Of a DNA stretch of 64,000 nt, positions 53,193 to 61,642 are shown piece by piece. The stretch's first letter is position 1; each line of letters starts with the position of its first letter. The stretch covers positions 105,333-169,332 of the forward strand of contig JAHEIZ010000003.1 in the NCBI GenBank assembly GCA_024639145.1, given 5' to 3'. The notes beneath the pieces are model-generated. The model searched no databases, was not told the DNA's origin, and saw only the letters and a program-made list of their open reading frames with translations. Source of the stretch: Actinomycetes bacterium. GTDB taxonomy: Bacteria; Actinomycetota; Actinomycetes; S36-B12. The position numbers were made by a program, and so were the translations under genes.

Positions 53193-53665
53193 GCGCTGCC
53201 ACGACCGGCAATGCGCAACACGCGCATCCGGTTGTAGCGCACGATCAGGATGAACGGCGCATTGCCGATGATCACCGCGATCGCGAAGGCCAACGTCAGC
53301 CACCACGGGTTGAAGTAGGCCAGCGGGATCCAGGTGAGCATCGAGAGCCAATGCACCCATTCGGCGCGACGAAGTTCACGCGCATAAAGGGCCAGTTGCT
53401 CCGCTTCCGAGCCGGGCAGCTGGCCCTTGCTCTGCCCGCCGAAGATCGAGCCAAGCTCGGGCAGCCTGTCCTTGATCGCGGGGATGCGCAGGAATCGGTA
53501 GGCGTGAGGGGTATCGAGTCTCGTCAGTCGCAGCGGCCAGCGATCGCGACCCAACCAGACGTTTGACCACCGCGGAGCCATGGCACCGACCAGTACGGAG
53601 AGCGTCACGACAATGAAAATGTCGATGACGATGCGCAGCACAAGCCCATACATCGTCATCGACAC
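53189..53665 (-). CDS. Membrane protein resembling CrtO-type glycosyl-carotenoid acyltransferase
   Basis: 158 aa. One N-terminal helix (about 7-30), a central 'FLRIPAIKDRLPELGSIFGG' and C-terminal 'VHWLSMLTWIPLAYFNPWW...RYNRMRVLRI'. This order matches the glycosyl-4,4'-diaponeurosporenoate acyltransferase (CrtO) family seen in actinobacteria and staphylococci. No carotenoid genes are in the window. The start lies 7 bp after the tRNA-Ser 3' end, with GTGGAG as ribosome-binding site. Confidence 0.6.
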   Translation of the reverse strand: MSMTMYGLVLRIVIDIFIVVTLSVLVGAMAPRWSNVWLGRDRWPLRLTRLDTPHAYRFLRIPAIKDRLPELGSIFGGQSKGQLPGSEAEQLALYARELRRAEWVHWLSMLTWIPLAYFNPWWLTLAFAIAVIIGNAPFILIVRYNRMRVLRIAGRGSA

Positions 53666-53671
53666 TCCACG

Positions 53672-53756
53672 CGGCGAGGGAGGGATTTGAACCCCCGGTG
53701 AGTTTCCCCACGGGCGCTTTCAAGGCGCCTGCAATCGGCCGCTCTGCCACCTCGCC
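53672..53756 (-). tRNA. tRNA-Ser (anticodon TGA)
   Basis: An 85-nt class II tRNA: acceptor GGCGAGG/CCTCGCC, anticodon stem GGCGC/GCGCC with loop CTTGAAA, variable arm, T-loop TTCAAAT, discriminator G. It reads UCA/UCG/UCU. Confidence 0.96.
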
Positions 53757-53777
53757 TAACGGCGACAACCTTACCGA

Positions 53778-55016
53778 TCAGCCGATCGTGCCCTGCCGCG
53801 CCATGGGCATCGGGCCATCATTGGGAGCGACCTGGGTGAAGGCCACGTACGCATCGTCAACAGCGAGCATCGACCACTGGTGGCCGTCCTTGTCGGAGAT
53901 GAGGTACGCCGGCAGGAGCAGGATCGTGCCATCGGGCTGCCAGTACTGGGCCAAGCCAAGCTCTGACTTCGTGATGGTCGCGACCGTGATGGTCACGCCC
54001 AGCGCGGGTCGACCCTGGTACGTCGGGTTCGGCGGCAGGGTCGGCTCGGTGGCCGGCTGATTGTCTACCGCAACCGTGACGTCACCGTTCGAGATCATCG
54101 CGGGCTGCAGTGCGCTCCAGCCGGGCTGGTTCAGGCGTGCGATGGCGTCCTTGACGCCGATGATCGCGTAGCCGGGGATCTCGACGAGACCAGCCGCGAA
54201 GCCATAGGCATTCGAGATCTCTCCGTCGCCGAAGAAGGTCATCGACCACTGCAACTGCGTGCGCTCGCCATCGATGGTTAGCCATGCGGTTGCTGTCGTG
54301 AACGGGTCGTAGCTATCGATCTGCCAGTCGATGCTGGTGAGCGGCACTCCGAGTCGCGTGAGCACATCAGTTGCCCAGGCCTGGGCATCCTTCTTCGACG
54401 GAGCCGGGCTCACGCTCGGATTCGGGCCAGCAACGCCGTCGGAACCATCGGCCGACCCACTGCTCACGCTCGCATCAGCGGGCATCGGGGTGGGCACGCC
54501 ATAGGCGGCCGGGTTGTTATACGACCAGGAAGCGGAGGAATCGTCATTGACATAGATCACCGGGCCGGAACCATCAGTCGGGCCGACGCTCCACCCGTAG
54601 TCGTTCTTGACCGGCTGACCGGCAACACCGAAGACGGTCGCGAGTTCGGCCGCGAGCGCCTCGCGGTCGATGCCGGTGTCATCGACGGTGTAGCCCGATG
54701 CCGTACCCGACTTATTGGGCAGGCCCTTGCCTGGGGTGAAGACGGTGTTGAAACCCGGCCAGATCATCGAGCTCGCGGCGACCTTGGTGTCGGACGCCTG
54801 CGGTGCCGAACCATTCGACATGCCCATCGGCACGGTGCCGGGCTCATTCGCCGGCTCGGATACGGACGGCGCAGTTTGCGCCTGAGGTGTTGTCGTGCGT
54901 CCGACGATCGCGCCACCGACTGCAACTGCGCCGAGTGCGACCACGCAACCGCCCACGATCAACGCCCGGCGTCCGCCGCGCTTGCGTGGTTCCTGCACTT
55001 CGTTGATGTTGCTCAC
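53778..55016 (-). CDS. Membrane-anchored extracytoplasmic protein of unknown function
   Basis: 412 aa from GTG 55016, supported by AAGGAG five bases upstream. A short cytoplasmic basic N-terminus, one helix ('ALIVGGCVVALGAVAVGGAIVG'), a Ser/Pro linker, then a large soluble domain with two similar modules: 'LAAELATVFGVAGQPVKNDYGWSVG' and 'WATDVLTRLGVPLTSIDWQIDSY'. I do not recognise the family. It resembles actinobacterial surface proteins that may monitor the cell envelope or a nearby regulator. No sigma factor is adjacent. Confidence 0.7.
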   Translation of the reverse strand: MSNINEVQEPRKRGGRRALIVGGCVVALGAVAVGGAIVGRTTTPQAQTAPSVSEPANEPGTVPMGMSNGSAPQASDTKVAASSMIWPGFNTVFTPGKGLPNKSGTASGYTVDDTGIDREALAAELATVFGVAGQPVKNDYGWSVGPTDGSGPVIYVNDDSSASWSYNNPAAYGVPTPMPADASVSSGSADGSDGVAGPNPSVSPAPSKKDAQAWATDVLTRLGVPLTSIDWQIDSYDPFTTATAWLTIDGERTQLQWSMTFFGDGEISNAYGFAAGLVEIPGYAIIGVKDAIARLNQPGWSALQPAMISNGDVTVAVDNQPATEPTLPPNPTYQGRPALGVTITVATITKSELGLAQYWQPDGTILLLPAYLISDKDGHQWSMLAVDDAYVAFTQVAPNDGPMPMARQGTIG

Positions 55017-55120
55017 GTCTACTCCTTCGGCTTGAGACTGTGACGGCATGCTGCGGTCGCAGGTTCCAGGCCAGTGATCACGATTGAATCACACCGCGCT
55101 CGGATGGGAAGCCGGCCCGT

Positions 55121-55648
55121 TTATTCCCACGGACTGCCGCCAAAAGGCAGAGGTTGATCGCAGCTCAGCGCCCGTGCAGTAGCACTCGCTACCACATCCG
55201 CGGGCCACAGGAGTGGTTCGTCCGAGGCCCGGAGGTGATTGAGTCGGATGCCTTCAATCGACCTGAAGCCAAGTATCGCTTCCGCTAATTCCCGATCCCG
55301 TAGATCGGCCCTCCGGCCTCGACTTTCTAGGGTCCAGAGTTCACGCGAATGTTCCTGCAAGGCGCGAGTGAGAAGTTTGCGCCGAGTGCGTTCCTGCATT
55401 TTGGGTGAGGAGCTGTTCGCCCACACTCGGAATCCCCATGGTCCCTTCGCAATGTGATCAATGAGAGCAATCCGACCGCGAGCATTGACATCGTGGAAGT
55501 GAAATCGCGCGGTGCTGCTCTGCGAGATCCCTCGCGCATAGTCTCTCGCCGCCTCGCATTCCTCACGCTGAATCCAGATAAGGCCCAGGACGTAGATCCC
55601 GTTTCCGTCGCGTTCGACGTAGGACTCATCGCCAAAGGCACGGATCAT
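55121..55648 (-). CDS. DUF3800-like protein, possible acquired gene
   Basis: 175 aa, beginning 'MIRAFGDESYVERDGNGIYVLGLIW' with the N-terminal acidic F-x-DES motif of DUF3800 and ending 'LLWPADVVASATARAL' with a conserved Asp. DUF3800 proteins resemble RNase-H-like nucleases but are not characterised. Codon use and base composition look less GC-rich than the neighbours by eye, and it sits alone between unrelated genes. Function unknown. Confidence 0.62.
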   Translation of the reverse strand: MIRAFGDESYVERDGNGIYVLGLIWIQREECEAARDYARGISQSSTARFHFHDVNARGRIALIDHIAKGPWGFRVWANSSSPKMQERTRRKLLTRALQEHSRELWTLESRGRRADLRDRELAEAILGFRSIEGIRLNHLRASDEPLLWPADVVASATARALSCDQPLPFGGSPWE

Positions 55649-55781
55649 CAGGAGAATTTGGCCCGTAATTCAAGCGAAAGCAATCTCGATTCGCGGACTG
55701 TGGACACAGCCATACCTTGATTGCTGATGCGTCTCGATCCTAGAATCCGATCATGCCCTCTCCTTCTGGGGGAAGGGAAGT

Positions 55782-55822
55782 GAGGCCAGGTGCGTCCCGG
55801 GGTATACCGGGCCCCTGGCCTC
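55782..55822 (-). terminator. Hairpin terminator of the flippase gene
   Basis: Outer arms GAGGCCAGG/CCTGGCCTC with an inner CCCGG/CCGGG, placed 7 bp beyond the flippase stop. A long stem with an internal asymmetric bulge. Confidence 0.7.
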
Positions 55823-55828
55823 GCGGCT

Positions 55829-57067
55829 TTATTCCGCCATCTCGATCGGCTCGACTTCGCTAACCTCACGCCCACCACGCCAGTCGAGGACAAGACCGAT
55901 GAGGGTGAGCACCAGCGAGACTCCGACCACGGTCGTGACGATCTGCACGACATCAGCATGACGCCACAGGGCGATGATCGCTACGAGTACCACCAGTGCG
56001 ATCCACACGGACGCAGCTGCACGCTTGTCCTCTGCCGCCAGGCGCGCGTAAAGAAGTACCTGCACGAGCGCGAAGGCCGAGCCCTCGAGAGCGAAGAGCC
56101 AGGCATCCGTGCCCAGGCCGAGGTCGACGTACTGCACGCCGCCGAGCACGCGAATGACGAGATCACCGAAGAGCAGGCTGAAGCCGGTGATGGCAAGGCC
56201 CACGACGGCGGTGAGGCCGGTCGCGATGTAGACCGTGCGACGCGAGTTGCCGGTGGTCATCTTCGGGAAGAGCACGATGATGATGGCATTCGGAAGGAAG
56301 AAGGCGATCTTCGCAAGCAGCACGCCGACGCTGTACTCGCCGGAGGCATCCTCCGAAAGGAAGATACGCGCCATCAGGATGTCGATGTTGGTCAGCGTGA
56401 ACAGCACGATCAGCGCATGGGCCACGTGCGCGAACTCAGCAGCACCACCCGCGCCGATCGTGTGCGACCAGGCACCGGGGCAGCAGATGCGGTACGCAAT
56501 GAAGGCGCCGACCGCGCAACCGACCAGGATGCCGAGGGTCGCACCGACCACACTGTGGAGGGCTATGACGCCGATGATTCCGAAAATCGCGCGAGCAGCA
56601 CCGTTGACGATGAATCCGGCGGAGAGACGCTTGTGCTCCTCACGGCCCTGCGAAACACCCATTGCGGCGGAGCCGATGACGACGAAGCCGAGTGAGGCAA
56701 TGCCGAAAATGACGGCGAGGATCGGGATGGAGAACAGAACCGAGAGCGGCCATGCGGCGAGGATGCCTCCGAGGATGATGACGATGCCCAGATAGAGCGA
56801 GAGCCGAAGTGCCTGGCCCTCGACCTCGGCACGATTGCTCGTGGCCACGGCCACGCGGCGGGCCGCGAGGGCCTGCATCGCGATACCGATGGTCGAGATG
56901 ATGACGAGGATGGCCAGCAGTGCGCCGAAGGCACCGAACTCGGCGGGCACCAGAACCCGAGCGGCCACCATGCTGAGCGCATAGGCAGCACCATTGCCGA
57001 TCAAGGTGGCTGCACCGACGAAGATCAGGCCCAACGCCAGGGCGCGGCGGGGCGCTGTTTCGCTCAT
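55829..57067 (-). CDS. Polysaccharide/oligosaccharide flippase (MOP superfamily)
   Basis: 412 aa with about twelve membrane helices. It opens 'ALGLIFVGAATLIGNGAAYALSMVAARVLVPAEFGAFGALLAIL', the Wzx-like start of the polysaccharide-transporter branch. It would flip lipid-linked glycan across the membrane. No glycosyltransferase cluster adjoins, although a GT4 gene lies 3 kb away at 60201. Confidence 0.83.
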   Translation of the reverse strand: MSETAPRRALALGLIFVGAATLIGNGAAYALSMVAARVLVPAEFGAFGALLAILVIISTIGIAMQALAARRVAVATSNRAEVEGQALRLSLYLGIVIILGGILAAWPLSVLFSIPILAVIFGIASLGFVVIGSAAMGVSQGREEHKRLSAGFIVNGAARAIFGIIGVIALHSVVGATLGILVGCAVGAFIAYRICCPGAWSHTIGAGGAAEFAHVAHALIVLFTLTNIDILMARIFLSEDASGEYSVGVLLAKIAFFLPNAIIIVLFPKMTTGNSRRTVYIATGLTAVVGLAITGFSLLFGDLVIRVLGGVQYVDLGLGTDAWLFALEGSAFALVQVLLYARLAAEDKRAAASVWIALVVLVAIIALWRHADVVQIVTTVVGVSLVLTLIGLVLDWRGGREVSEVEPIEMAE

Positions 57068-57090
57068 GGAATGACCCTAATGGCTGGCGA

Positions 57091-57666
57091 CTAGAGCAGG
57101 TGCGCGTGAACCCACGCGCCGAGTGACGCTGAGCACTCGTCGAGCGTCTCTACCCAGGATTTCGCTGCCTGCTCCCCCGCCTGGTCGCTGACCTGCTTCA
57201 CCAGCGTGACCGGGATTCCCGCTGCTCGGGCTGCTCGTGCAACGGCGTATCCCTCCATGTCGACCAGATGGGCTTCCTTGGCCAGGCGCTCGCGCACCTC
57301 AGGCTTGGAGATGAAGCGGTCTCCCGTGGCCAGGACGCTGCCTGATGCTGAGTCGAAACTGATGGGTTCGCCGAAGTGGATGCCGACCAGATCGAAGATC
57401 GCCGCGTCATTGAGATCGTGCTGGATGACCGAGCTGATCACGTGCGTGCCGGTCACTCCGTCACGGAGGGCGCCAGCCGTGCCGAGGTTCACGATGCTCG
57501 ACGGGCGGTGCGTGCCGAGGATCGTCGAGACCGCGATCGCGGCATTCACCTTGCCGACACCGGTGACGAGGATTGGAAGTTCATGCACGTGCAGGTGCAC
57601 CGCCTCCTCCTCCAGGGCAACGACGAGGAGCGGGCGGTCGGGATGAATCGCGCGGTGCAGGATCAC
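57091..57666 (-). CDS. MTA/SAH nucleosidase-like phosphorylase-fold enzyme
   Basis: 191 aa, GTG start. Nucleoside phosphorylase fold: 'LLVVALEEEAVHLH', 'ILVTGVGKVNAAIAVS', the nucleotide-binding 'VNLGTAGALRDGV', 'HLVDMEGYAVARAARAAG' and the catalytic-Asp motif 'VKQVSDQAGE'. It probably hydrolyses 5'-methylthioadenosine, S-adenosylhomocysteine or a related nucleoside. It is shorter than E. coli MTAN (about 230 aa), so substrate is uncertain. Confidence 0.82.
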   Translation of the reverse strand: MILHRAIHPDRPLLVVALEEEAVHLHVHELPILVTGVGKVNAAIAVSTILGTHRPSSIVNLGTAGALRDGVTGTHVISSVIQHDLNDAAIFDLVGIHFGEPISFDSASGSVLATGDRFISKPEVRERLAKEAHLVDMEGYAVARAARAAGIPVTLVKQVSDQAGEQAAKSWVETLDECSASLGAWVHAHLL

Positions 57667-57688
57667 GCGTAGAGCCTAGAGCGTGCGC

Positions 57689-58411
57689 TCAGGCGCCGAG
57701 AACGGTGGCGAGATGCGGGTGCGGAATCGTGATCTCGACATCATCGACCCAGATATGCAGCACGGCATTGACCACCGTCGCACGATGACAGTGCCCGCCG
57801 GAGAGGCGATCGAGTGAGAGTGCATGCAGGTGCAATCCGGGAATCACCTCGCCGTCGTTGACATCCGGGAAGCGGAAACCGACGAGGGTTCCTGTCCAGG
57901 CGGTGAACTCGAATTGCACTTCATGCTCGAGTACCTCGGTCAGCGGCTTGTACGGCGGAGTCTGCCCTGGCTCGCTGCGAAGCAGCACATCGCTGAACAC
58001 TCCATCAATGCGCACCGCAGCAACGAGATGATCGTGATGCTTGTCGAGCAGTGACAGCACGTGGTCGATATGCGCGGTGACGCCCTCGAAGGTGAGGCCT
58101 GCGGGCAACTCCTCGATGATCTCTTCACCGCCCTCGGCGACAACCGCGAAGGGAAGACCAAGGGATCCCGCTGCGCGGACAGGGATGCCGTCGACAGGGA
58201 TACACCACACCTCGCCGTCGAAGGCGACGATTTCGCCGTCAACAGCTTCGGCCACGCCCAGTCCGAGGAGTGAGCCAGCGAATGCCTCCTCCACCGTGGT
58301 CACTGCTTCATAGTGACCTTCGAAAAGATCAGTGACGATCTCGATCTGGCGAATGTGACCGTGGTGATCCTCCGCGCGGTGCACGGCGGAAGCGAGGGCT
58401 GCATCGAACAT
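57689..58411 (-). CDS. Alpha-acetolactate decarboxylase
   Basis: 240 aa. Family hallmarks are present: 'LFEGHYEAVTTVEEAFAGSLLGLGVAEAVDGEIVAFDGEVW' (N-terminal substrate barrel), and 'GLHLHALSLDRLSGGHCHRA', giving the zinc-binding His-x-His and the following His of GGH. It converts 2-acetolactate to acetoin. No acetolactate synthase or butanediol dehydrogenase gene is next to it. The reading frame is complete, and three hairpins lie upstream. Confidence 0.85.
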   Translation of the reverse strand: MFDAALASAVHRAEDHHGHIRQIEIVTDLFEGHYEAVTTVEEAFAGSLLGLGVAEAVDGEIVAFDGEVWCIPVDGIPVRAAGSLGLPFAVVAEGGEEIIEELPAGLTFEGVTAHIDHVLSLLDKHHDHLVAAVRIDGVFSDVLLRSEPGQTPPYKPLTEVLEHEVQFEFTAWTGTLVGFRFPDVNDGEVIPGLHLHALSLDRLSGGHCHRATVVNAVLHIWVDDVEITIPHPHLATVLGA

Positions 58412-58434
58412 GGGCTCAACCTAGCCAGCGCTCA

Positions 58435-58452
58435 GCATCCCGTCAGGGATGC
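58435..58452. repeat. Small inverted repeat upstream of acetolactate decarboxylase
   Basis: GCATCCC-GTCA-GGGATGC, 7-bp arms, 24 bp before the decarboxylase start; close enough to affect translation initiation or serve as an operator. Confidence 0.55.
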
Positions 58453-58474
58453 CGTGCGAGTCTTGATGTGTTGT

Positions 58475-58513
58475 CACCTGGGCCGGTTCCTCCCCCGAGT
58501 ACCGGCCCAGGTG
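58475..58513. repeat. Second inverted repeat in the trpB2/decarboxylase intergenic region
   Basis: Perfect 12-bp arms CACCTGGGCCGG/CCGGCCCAGGTG with a 15-nt loop. The loop is longer than in a normal terminator. Confidence 0.65.
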
Positions 58514-58541
58514 CGGCACACGTTTCCTCCTCCATGGGAAC

Positions 58542-58581
58542 GAGTAAGCCCCCGCTGTTCGAAGGCAGCGGGGGCTTACTC
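58542..58581 (-). terminator. Terminator of the TrpB2 gene
   Basis: A perfect 16-bp stem GAGTAAGCCCCCGCTG/CAGCGGGGGCTTACTC with an 8-nt loop, 10 bp past the TrpB2 stop. Confidence 0.8.
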
Positions 58582-58591
58582 ACGTGCAGGG

Positions 58592-59971
58592 CTACCCCGC
58601 GAAGTTCACCTCGGGGATCGTCGACAGCGCCTCAGCGAAGCGCGCATCGCTGACCTCTTCGTCGACCATGGAGCCGCTGAGGTAGGCGTCGTAGGCCGCA
58701 AGATCGAAGTGACCGTGGCCGCAGAGTGCGGTGAGGATAACGGTCTCCTCGCCGGTCTCCTTTGCCTTGAGTGCCTCGCGCACGGCAAGGGCCAGTGCGT
58801 GAGTCGGCTCCGGTGCCGGAACGATGCCCTCGGTGCGGGCGAACTGCACTGCAGCCGCGAAGCACTCGGTCTGCGGAACGGCAACGGCTTCCATCATTCC
58901 CAGCTCGTAGATGTGCGAGATGAGAGGCGCCATGCCGTGGTAGCGCAGGCCACCGGCGTGGATCGGGTCAGGAATGAAGTCGTGACCCAGGGTGTGCATC
59001 TTCATCAGCGGGGTCATGCCTGCGGTGTCGCCGAAGTCGTAGCGGTATTCGCCTCGAGTAAGTGACGGGCACGAAGCCGGCTCGGCCGCGATGATGCGCG
59101 GGTTGATCTTGCCGGCCATCTTCTCGCGCATGAACGGGAAGGACAGACCGCCGAAGTTCGAGCCGCCGCCGGTGCAGCCAACGATGTGAGTCGGCGTATC
59201 GCCGGCCATCTCGAGCTGGAGAAGTGCCTCCTCGCCGATGATCGTCTGGTGAAGGAGCACGTGGTTGAGCACGGAACCGAGGGCGTAGCGCACGTTCTCA
59301 TTGGTTGCCGCAACCTCGACTGCTTCGGAGATTGCGATGCCGAGTGAGCCGCTCCAGTTCTTCGGATCCTTCGCGAGCTCACGACCTATGGCGGTGAGGT
59401 CAGATGGCGAACGATGCACCTTGCCGCCAAAGGCCTCGATCATCAGGCGGCGGTAGGGCTTGGCATCGAAGGATGCGCCAACCTGCCACACCTCGCACTC
59501 GAGGTCGTAGAGCGCACAGGCGAAGGAGAGCGCGGTGCCCCACTGGCCGGCACCAGTCTCGGTGGTCAGCTTCTTGGTGCCGTCCTTCTTGTTGTAGTAC
59601 GCCTGCGGCACCGACGTGTTGGTCTTGTGCGAACCGGCCGGCGAGACACCCTCGTACTTGTAATAAATACGCGCGGGGGTGCCGAGCGCCTGCTCGAGAC
59701 GGTGCGCACGGAAGAGGGGGGACGGCCGCCACTGGCGGTATACGTCGAGGACTCCGCCCGGGATATCGATGTAGCGATCTTGCGAGACCTCTTGCATGAT
59801 CAGGTCGATCGGGAACAGGGGCAGCAAGTCATCGGGGCCGACGGGATCCATCCGACCGGGGTGCAGGGGCGGGGGCGGGGGCGCCGGCAGATCGGGAACG
59901 ATGTTGTACCACTGCGTGGGCATCTGATCCTCGGTCAGCAGGTACTTGTGCTGGCGCACTGCGTCGTCCAT
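58592..59971 (-). CDS. TrpB2-type tryptophan synthase beta-like protein
   Basis: 459 aa from ATG 59971, with GAAGGGGA upstream. PLP-fold type II: the lysine motif 'SPAGSHKTNTS' and the phosphate loop 'GCTGGGSNFGG'. The proline-rich N-terminus ('PAPPPPPLHPGR') and 'YNIVPDL' opening mark the TrpB2 group, which forms tryptophan from indole and serine or phosphoserine without strict need for TrpA. It is solitary; no other trp gene is near. Confidence 0.9.
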   Translation of the reverse strand: MDDAVRQHKYLLTEDQMPTQWYNIVPDLPAPPPPPLHPGRMDPVGPDDLLPLFPIDLIMQEVSQDRYIDIPGGVLDVYRQWRPSPLFRAHRLEQALGTPARIYYKYEGVSPAGSHKTNTSVPQAYYNKKDGTKKLTTETGAGQWGTALSFACALYDLECEVWQVGASFDAKPYRRLMIEAFGGKVHRSPSDLTAIGRELAKDPKNWSGSLGIAISEAVEVAATNENVRYALGSVLNHVLLHQTIIGEEALLQLEMAGDTPTHIVGCTGGGSNFGGLSFPFMREKMAGKINPRIIAAEPASCPSLTRGEYRYDFGDTAGMTPLMKMHTLGHDFIPDPIHAGGLRYHGMAPLISHIYELGMMEAVAVPQTECFAAAVQFARTEGIVPAPEPTHALALAVREALKAKETGEETVILTALCGHGHFDLAAYDAYLSGSMVDEEVSDARFAEALSTIPEVNFAG

Positions 59972-60200
59972 CGCGATCCCCTTCTCGGGTCTTCCCATGC
60001 GGCCGTGATCCACGCTGCATGACCGAGGGAATCTCGCCTCGGGCGAGCGACGCTACCTGAGCACATGCCGGGTCGGGGCGAAATTGCGCGAGCTGGATCG
60101 GGCCTCGAGACCTGCCCGGCGAGCTCCCGTCCTACGATCGCCATAGAGAGGACGCGGCGGGCTCCGCCGGTACCTCCCAGATATTCGAGGAGATACCCGC

Positions 60201-61241
60201 ATGACCATCGAGGCTGTCGGCCACGACTGCGTCTATGCGACCGCGGGCTGGGGCATTCACGATGAGCGCTGGGTCGCCGCTCTGCTCGAGCTCGGATTCC
60301 ATCCCTTCGTGATCTCCCTTGGCCGAGATGCCGCCGATGCCCTCGAGCTGCGGGAGGCTGTCCTCGCCGCCGCCACGATCGATGCAGTCGCGCGACCCGT
60401 TCTGGCCGGGCCTCTTCACTGCGTCACCATGGCCCTCGCCGATCTGCCCATTCCCGTTGTCGGGCTCTCCTGGGGCTACGACCTGAGCGACCTCGATCGC
60501 GATGGCGCGGATCTCGGCTGGCTCACCGGGCTACATGGACTCATCGTCGACAGTGAGGCCAATCGCGCGATCGCCCTGGCTGCAGGGGTCGATGCCGCGC
60601 GCATCACCTTCATGCCGTGGGGCGTCGATCTCGATGCCTTCCCCTTCCACGCTCCGTGGATCGATGCCTTCGAGCTCGGAGTACCCCCGCATGCACCGCT
60701 CGTGCTCAGCCTTCGCGCGCACGAGCCGATCTATCGGGTTGCCGACATCATCCGGGCCTTTGCGCGCGTACCCCGGCGTCCTGACATTCACGAGGATTTC
60801 CCGGATCCGCACCTGATCATCGGGCACCAGGGCTCGCTCACGTCGGAGCTGAAGGCACTGGTGCGCGAGCTCGAGATCGACAAGCGCACTCGCTTCATCG
60901 GCACCGTCCCCGAGTCCGAGCTCGTGCCGCTCCTCGGCCGCGCCAGTTGCTACGTCACTGCCTCGGAGGTTGATGGCACGTCGGTCACCCTGCTCCAGGC
61001 GATGGCGTGCGGAACTCCGGTGATCGCCAGCGATACCCCGGGCAACCGCGGGTGGGTGCGAGAGGGAGTAACGGGCTCGCTCTTCCCCGTCGGGGACATC
61101 GCCTCACTGACCGAGCACCTGATCACGGCCACCGCGGTATATCCGCAGGACATCGTCGACCAGGCACGGCAGCTCGTCGAACGCGAGGCCGATTGGCAGG
61201 CCAATCTGGGCCGGCTCGCCCGAGCTCTGCGCCCCTCCTGA
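60201..61241 (+). CDS. GT4-family glycosyltransferase
   Basis: 346 aa, GAGGAG nine bases upstream. The C-terminal Rossmann domain shows 'RTRFIGTVPESELVPLLGRASCYVTASEVDGTSVTLLQAMACGTPVIASD', the GT4 nucleotide-sugar site with the E(x7)E-like acidic pair. The N-terminal acceptor domain is short. It may act with the flippase at 55829 in surface glycan synthesis, but there is no contiguous cluster. Confidence 0.82.
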   Translation: MTIEAVGHDCVYATAGWGIHDERWVAALLELGFHPFVISLGRDAADALELREAVLAAATIDAVARPVLAGPLHCVTMALADLPIPVVGLSWGYDLSDLDRDGADLGWLTGLHGLIVDSEANRAIALAAGVDAARITFMPWGVDLDAFPFHAPWIDAFELGVPPHAPLVLSLRAHEPIYRVADIIRAFARVPRRPDIHEDFPDPHLIIGHQGSLTSELKALVRELEIDKRTRFIGTVPESELVPLLGRASCYVTASEVDGTSVTLLQAMACGTPVIASDTPGNRGWVREGVTGSLFPVGDIASLTEHLITATAVYPQDIVDQARQLVEREADWQANLGRLARALRPS

Positions 61242-61465
61242 CCTGCCTTCCCCCGCCAGGCCGAATGTCCGATTCCTCCCTTAATGTTGTTACTGGGGCG
61301 TAAGTGACGATGTGGCCCATCCCACATGACCCCCGAAAGCACGTCCGTTATTCGGATGGTTAGGTCGCAGGACGTAAGTCCCTTACGTAACGTCAACACC
61401 GTTGTCGGCCACAGGACCGCATTCGCGGACCACCGTCAGCACGCTGAATCACCAGATCTGCCAAG
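61242..61465 (+). promoter_or_regulatory. Leader/promoter region with three CGTAAG boxes
   Basis: CGTAAG or CGTAAC occurs at 61299, 61373 and 61386; the last two lie within ACGTAAG-TCC-CTTACGT and its flank. No gene is supported here. Such GTAA-type repeats resemble MtrA or similar response-regulator sites ahead of cell-wall hydrolase genes; this link is inference. Confidence 0.35.
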
Positions 61466-61634
61466 GCTTTTTCGAAAGCGGCGACGGAAACGGTGTACCG
61501 GGGAACCATCCGGGTCGGAGCACCACGCCGACCCATGGGGCGAATCGGCGGCAGAACCCAGAAATGGGGATGTCGTCGTAGGGCAACCTTCAAGGCCCGA
61601 GTCCGTCAGCTCACCTGGGAAGCGGATCTCGAAG
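61466..61634 (+). ncRNA. Cyclic di-AMP riboswitch (ydaO-yuaA leader)
   Basis: Conserved core blocks occur in the right order: 'ACCGGGGAACC', 'GGGGCGAATC', 'GTAGGGCAACCTT', then 'CCCGAGTCCGTCAGCTCACC' and 'GGGAAGCGGA'. These match the ydaO aptamer blocks (GGAGGAACC, GGGGnnAAUC, GUAGGGnnACCU, CCCGnnnCCGnCAGCUnACC). The aptamer ends about 9 bp before the hydrolase start, so the expression platform probably controls translation or overlaps the ribosome-binding site. c-di-AMP binding switches such genes off. Confidence 0.88.
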
Positions 61635-61642
61635 GGAACCGC

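Noticed and set aside
52125-53360. 411-aa minus-strand ORF across the alcohol dehydrogenase
   Set aside because: Antisense shadow; the plus strand has complete zinc and NAD motifs.
55790-56695. 301-aa plus-strand ORF opposite the flippase
   Set aside because: Highly charged low-information translation typical of a shadow of a membrane protein gene.
61493-61642. Extension of the NlpC/P60 protein to the track start at 61493
   Set aside because: This stretch is the conserved part of the c-di-AMP riboswitch; GTG 61643 has a proper ribosome-binding site and signal peptide.
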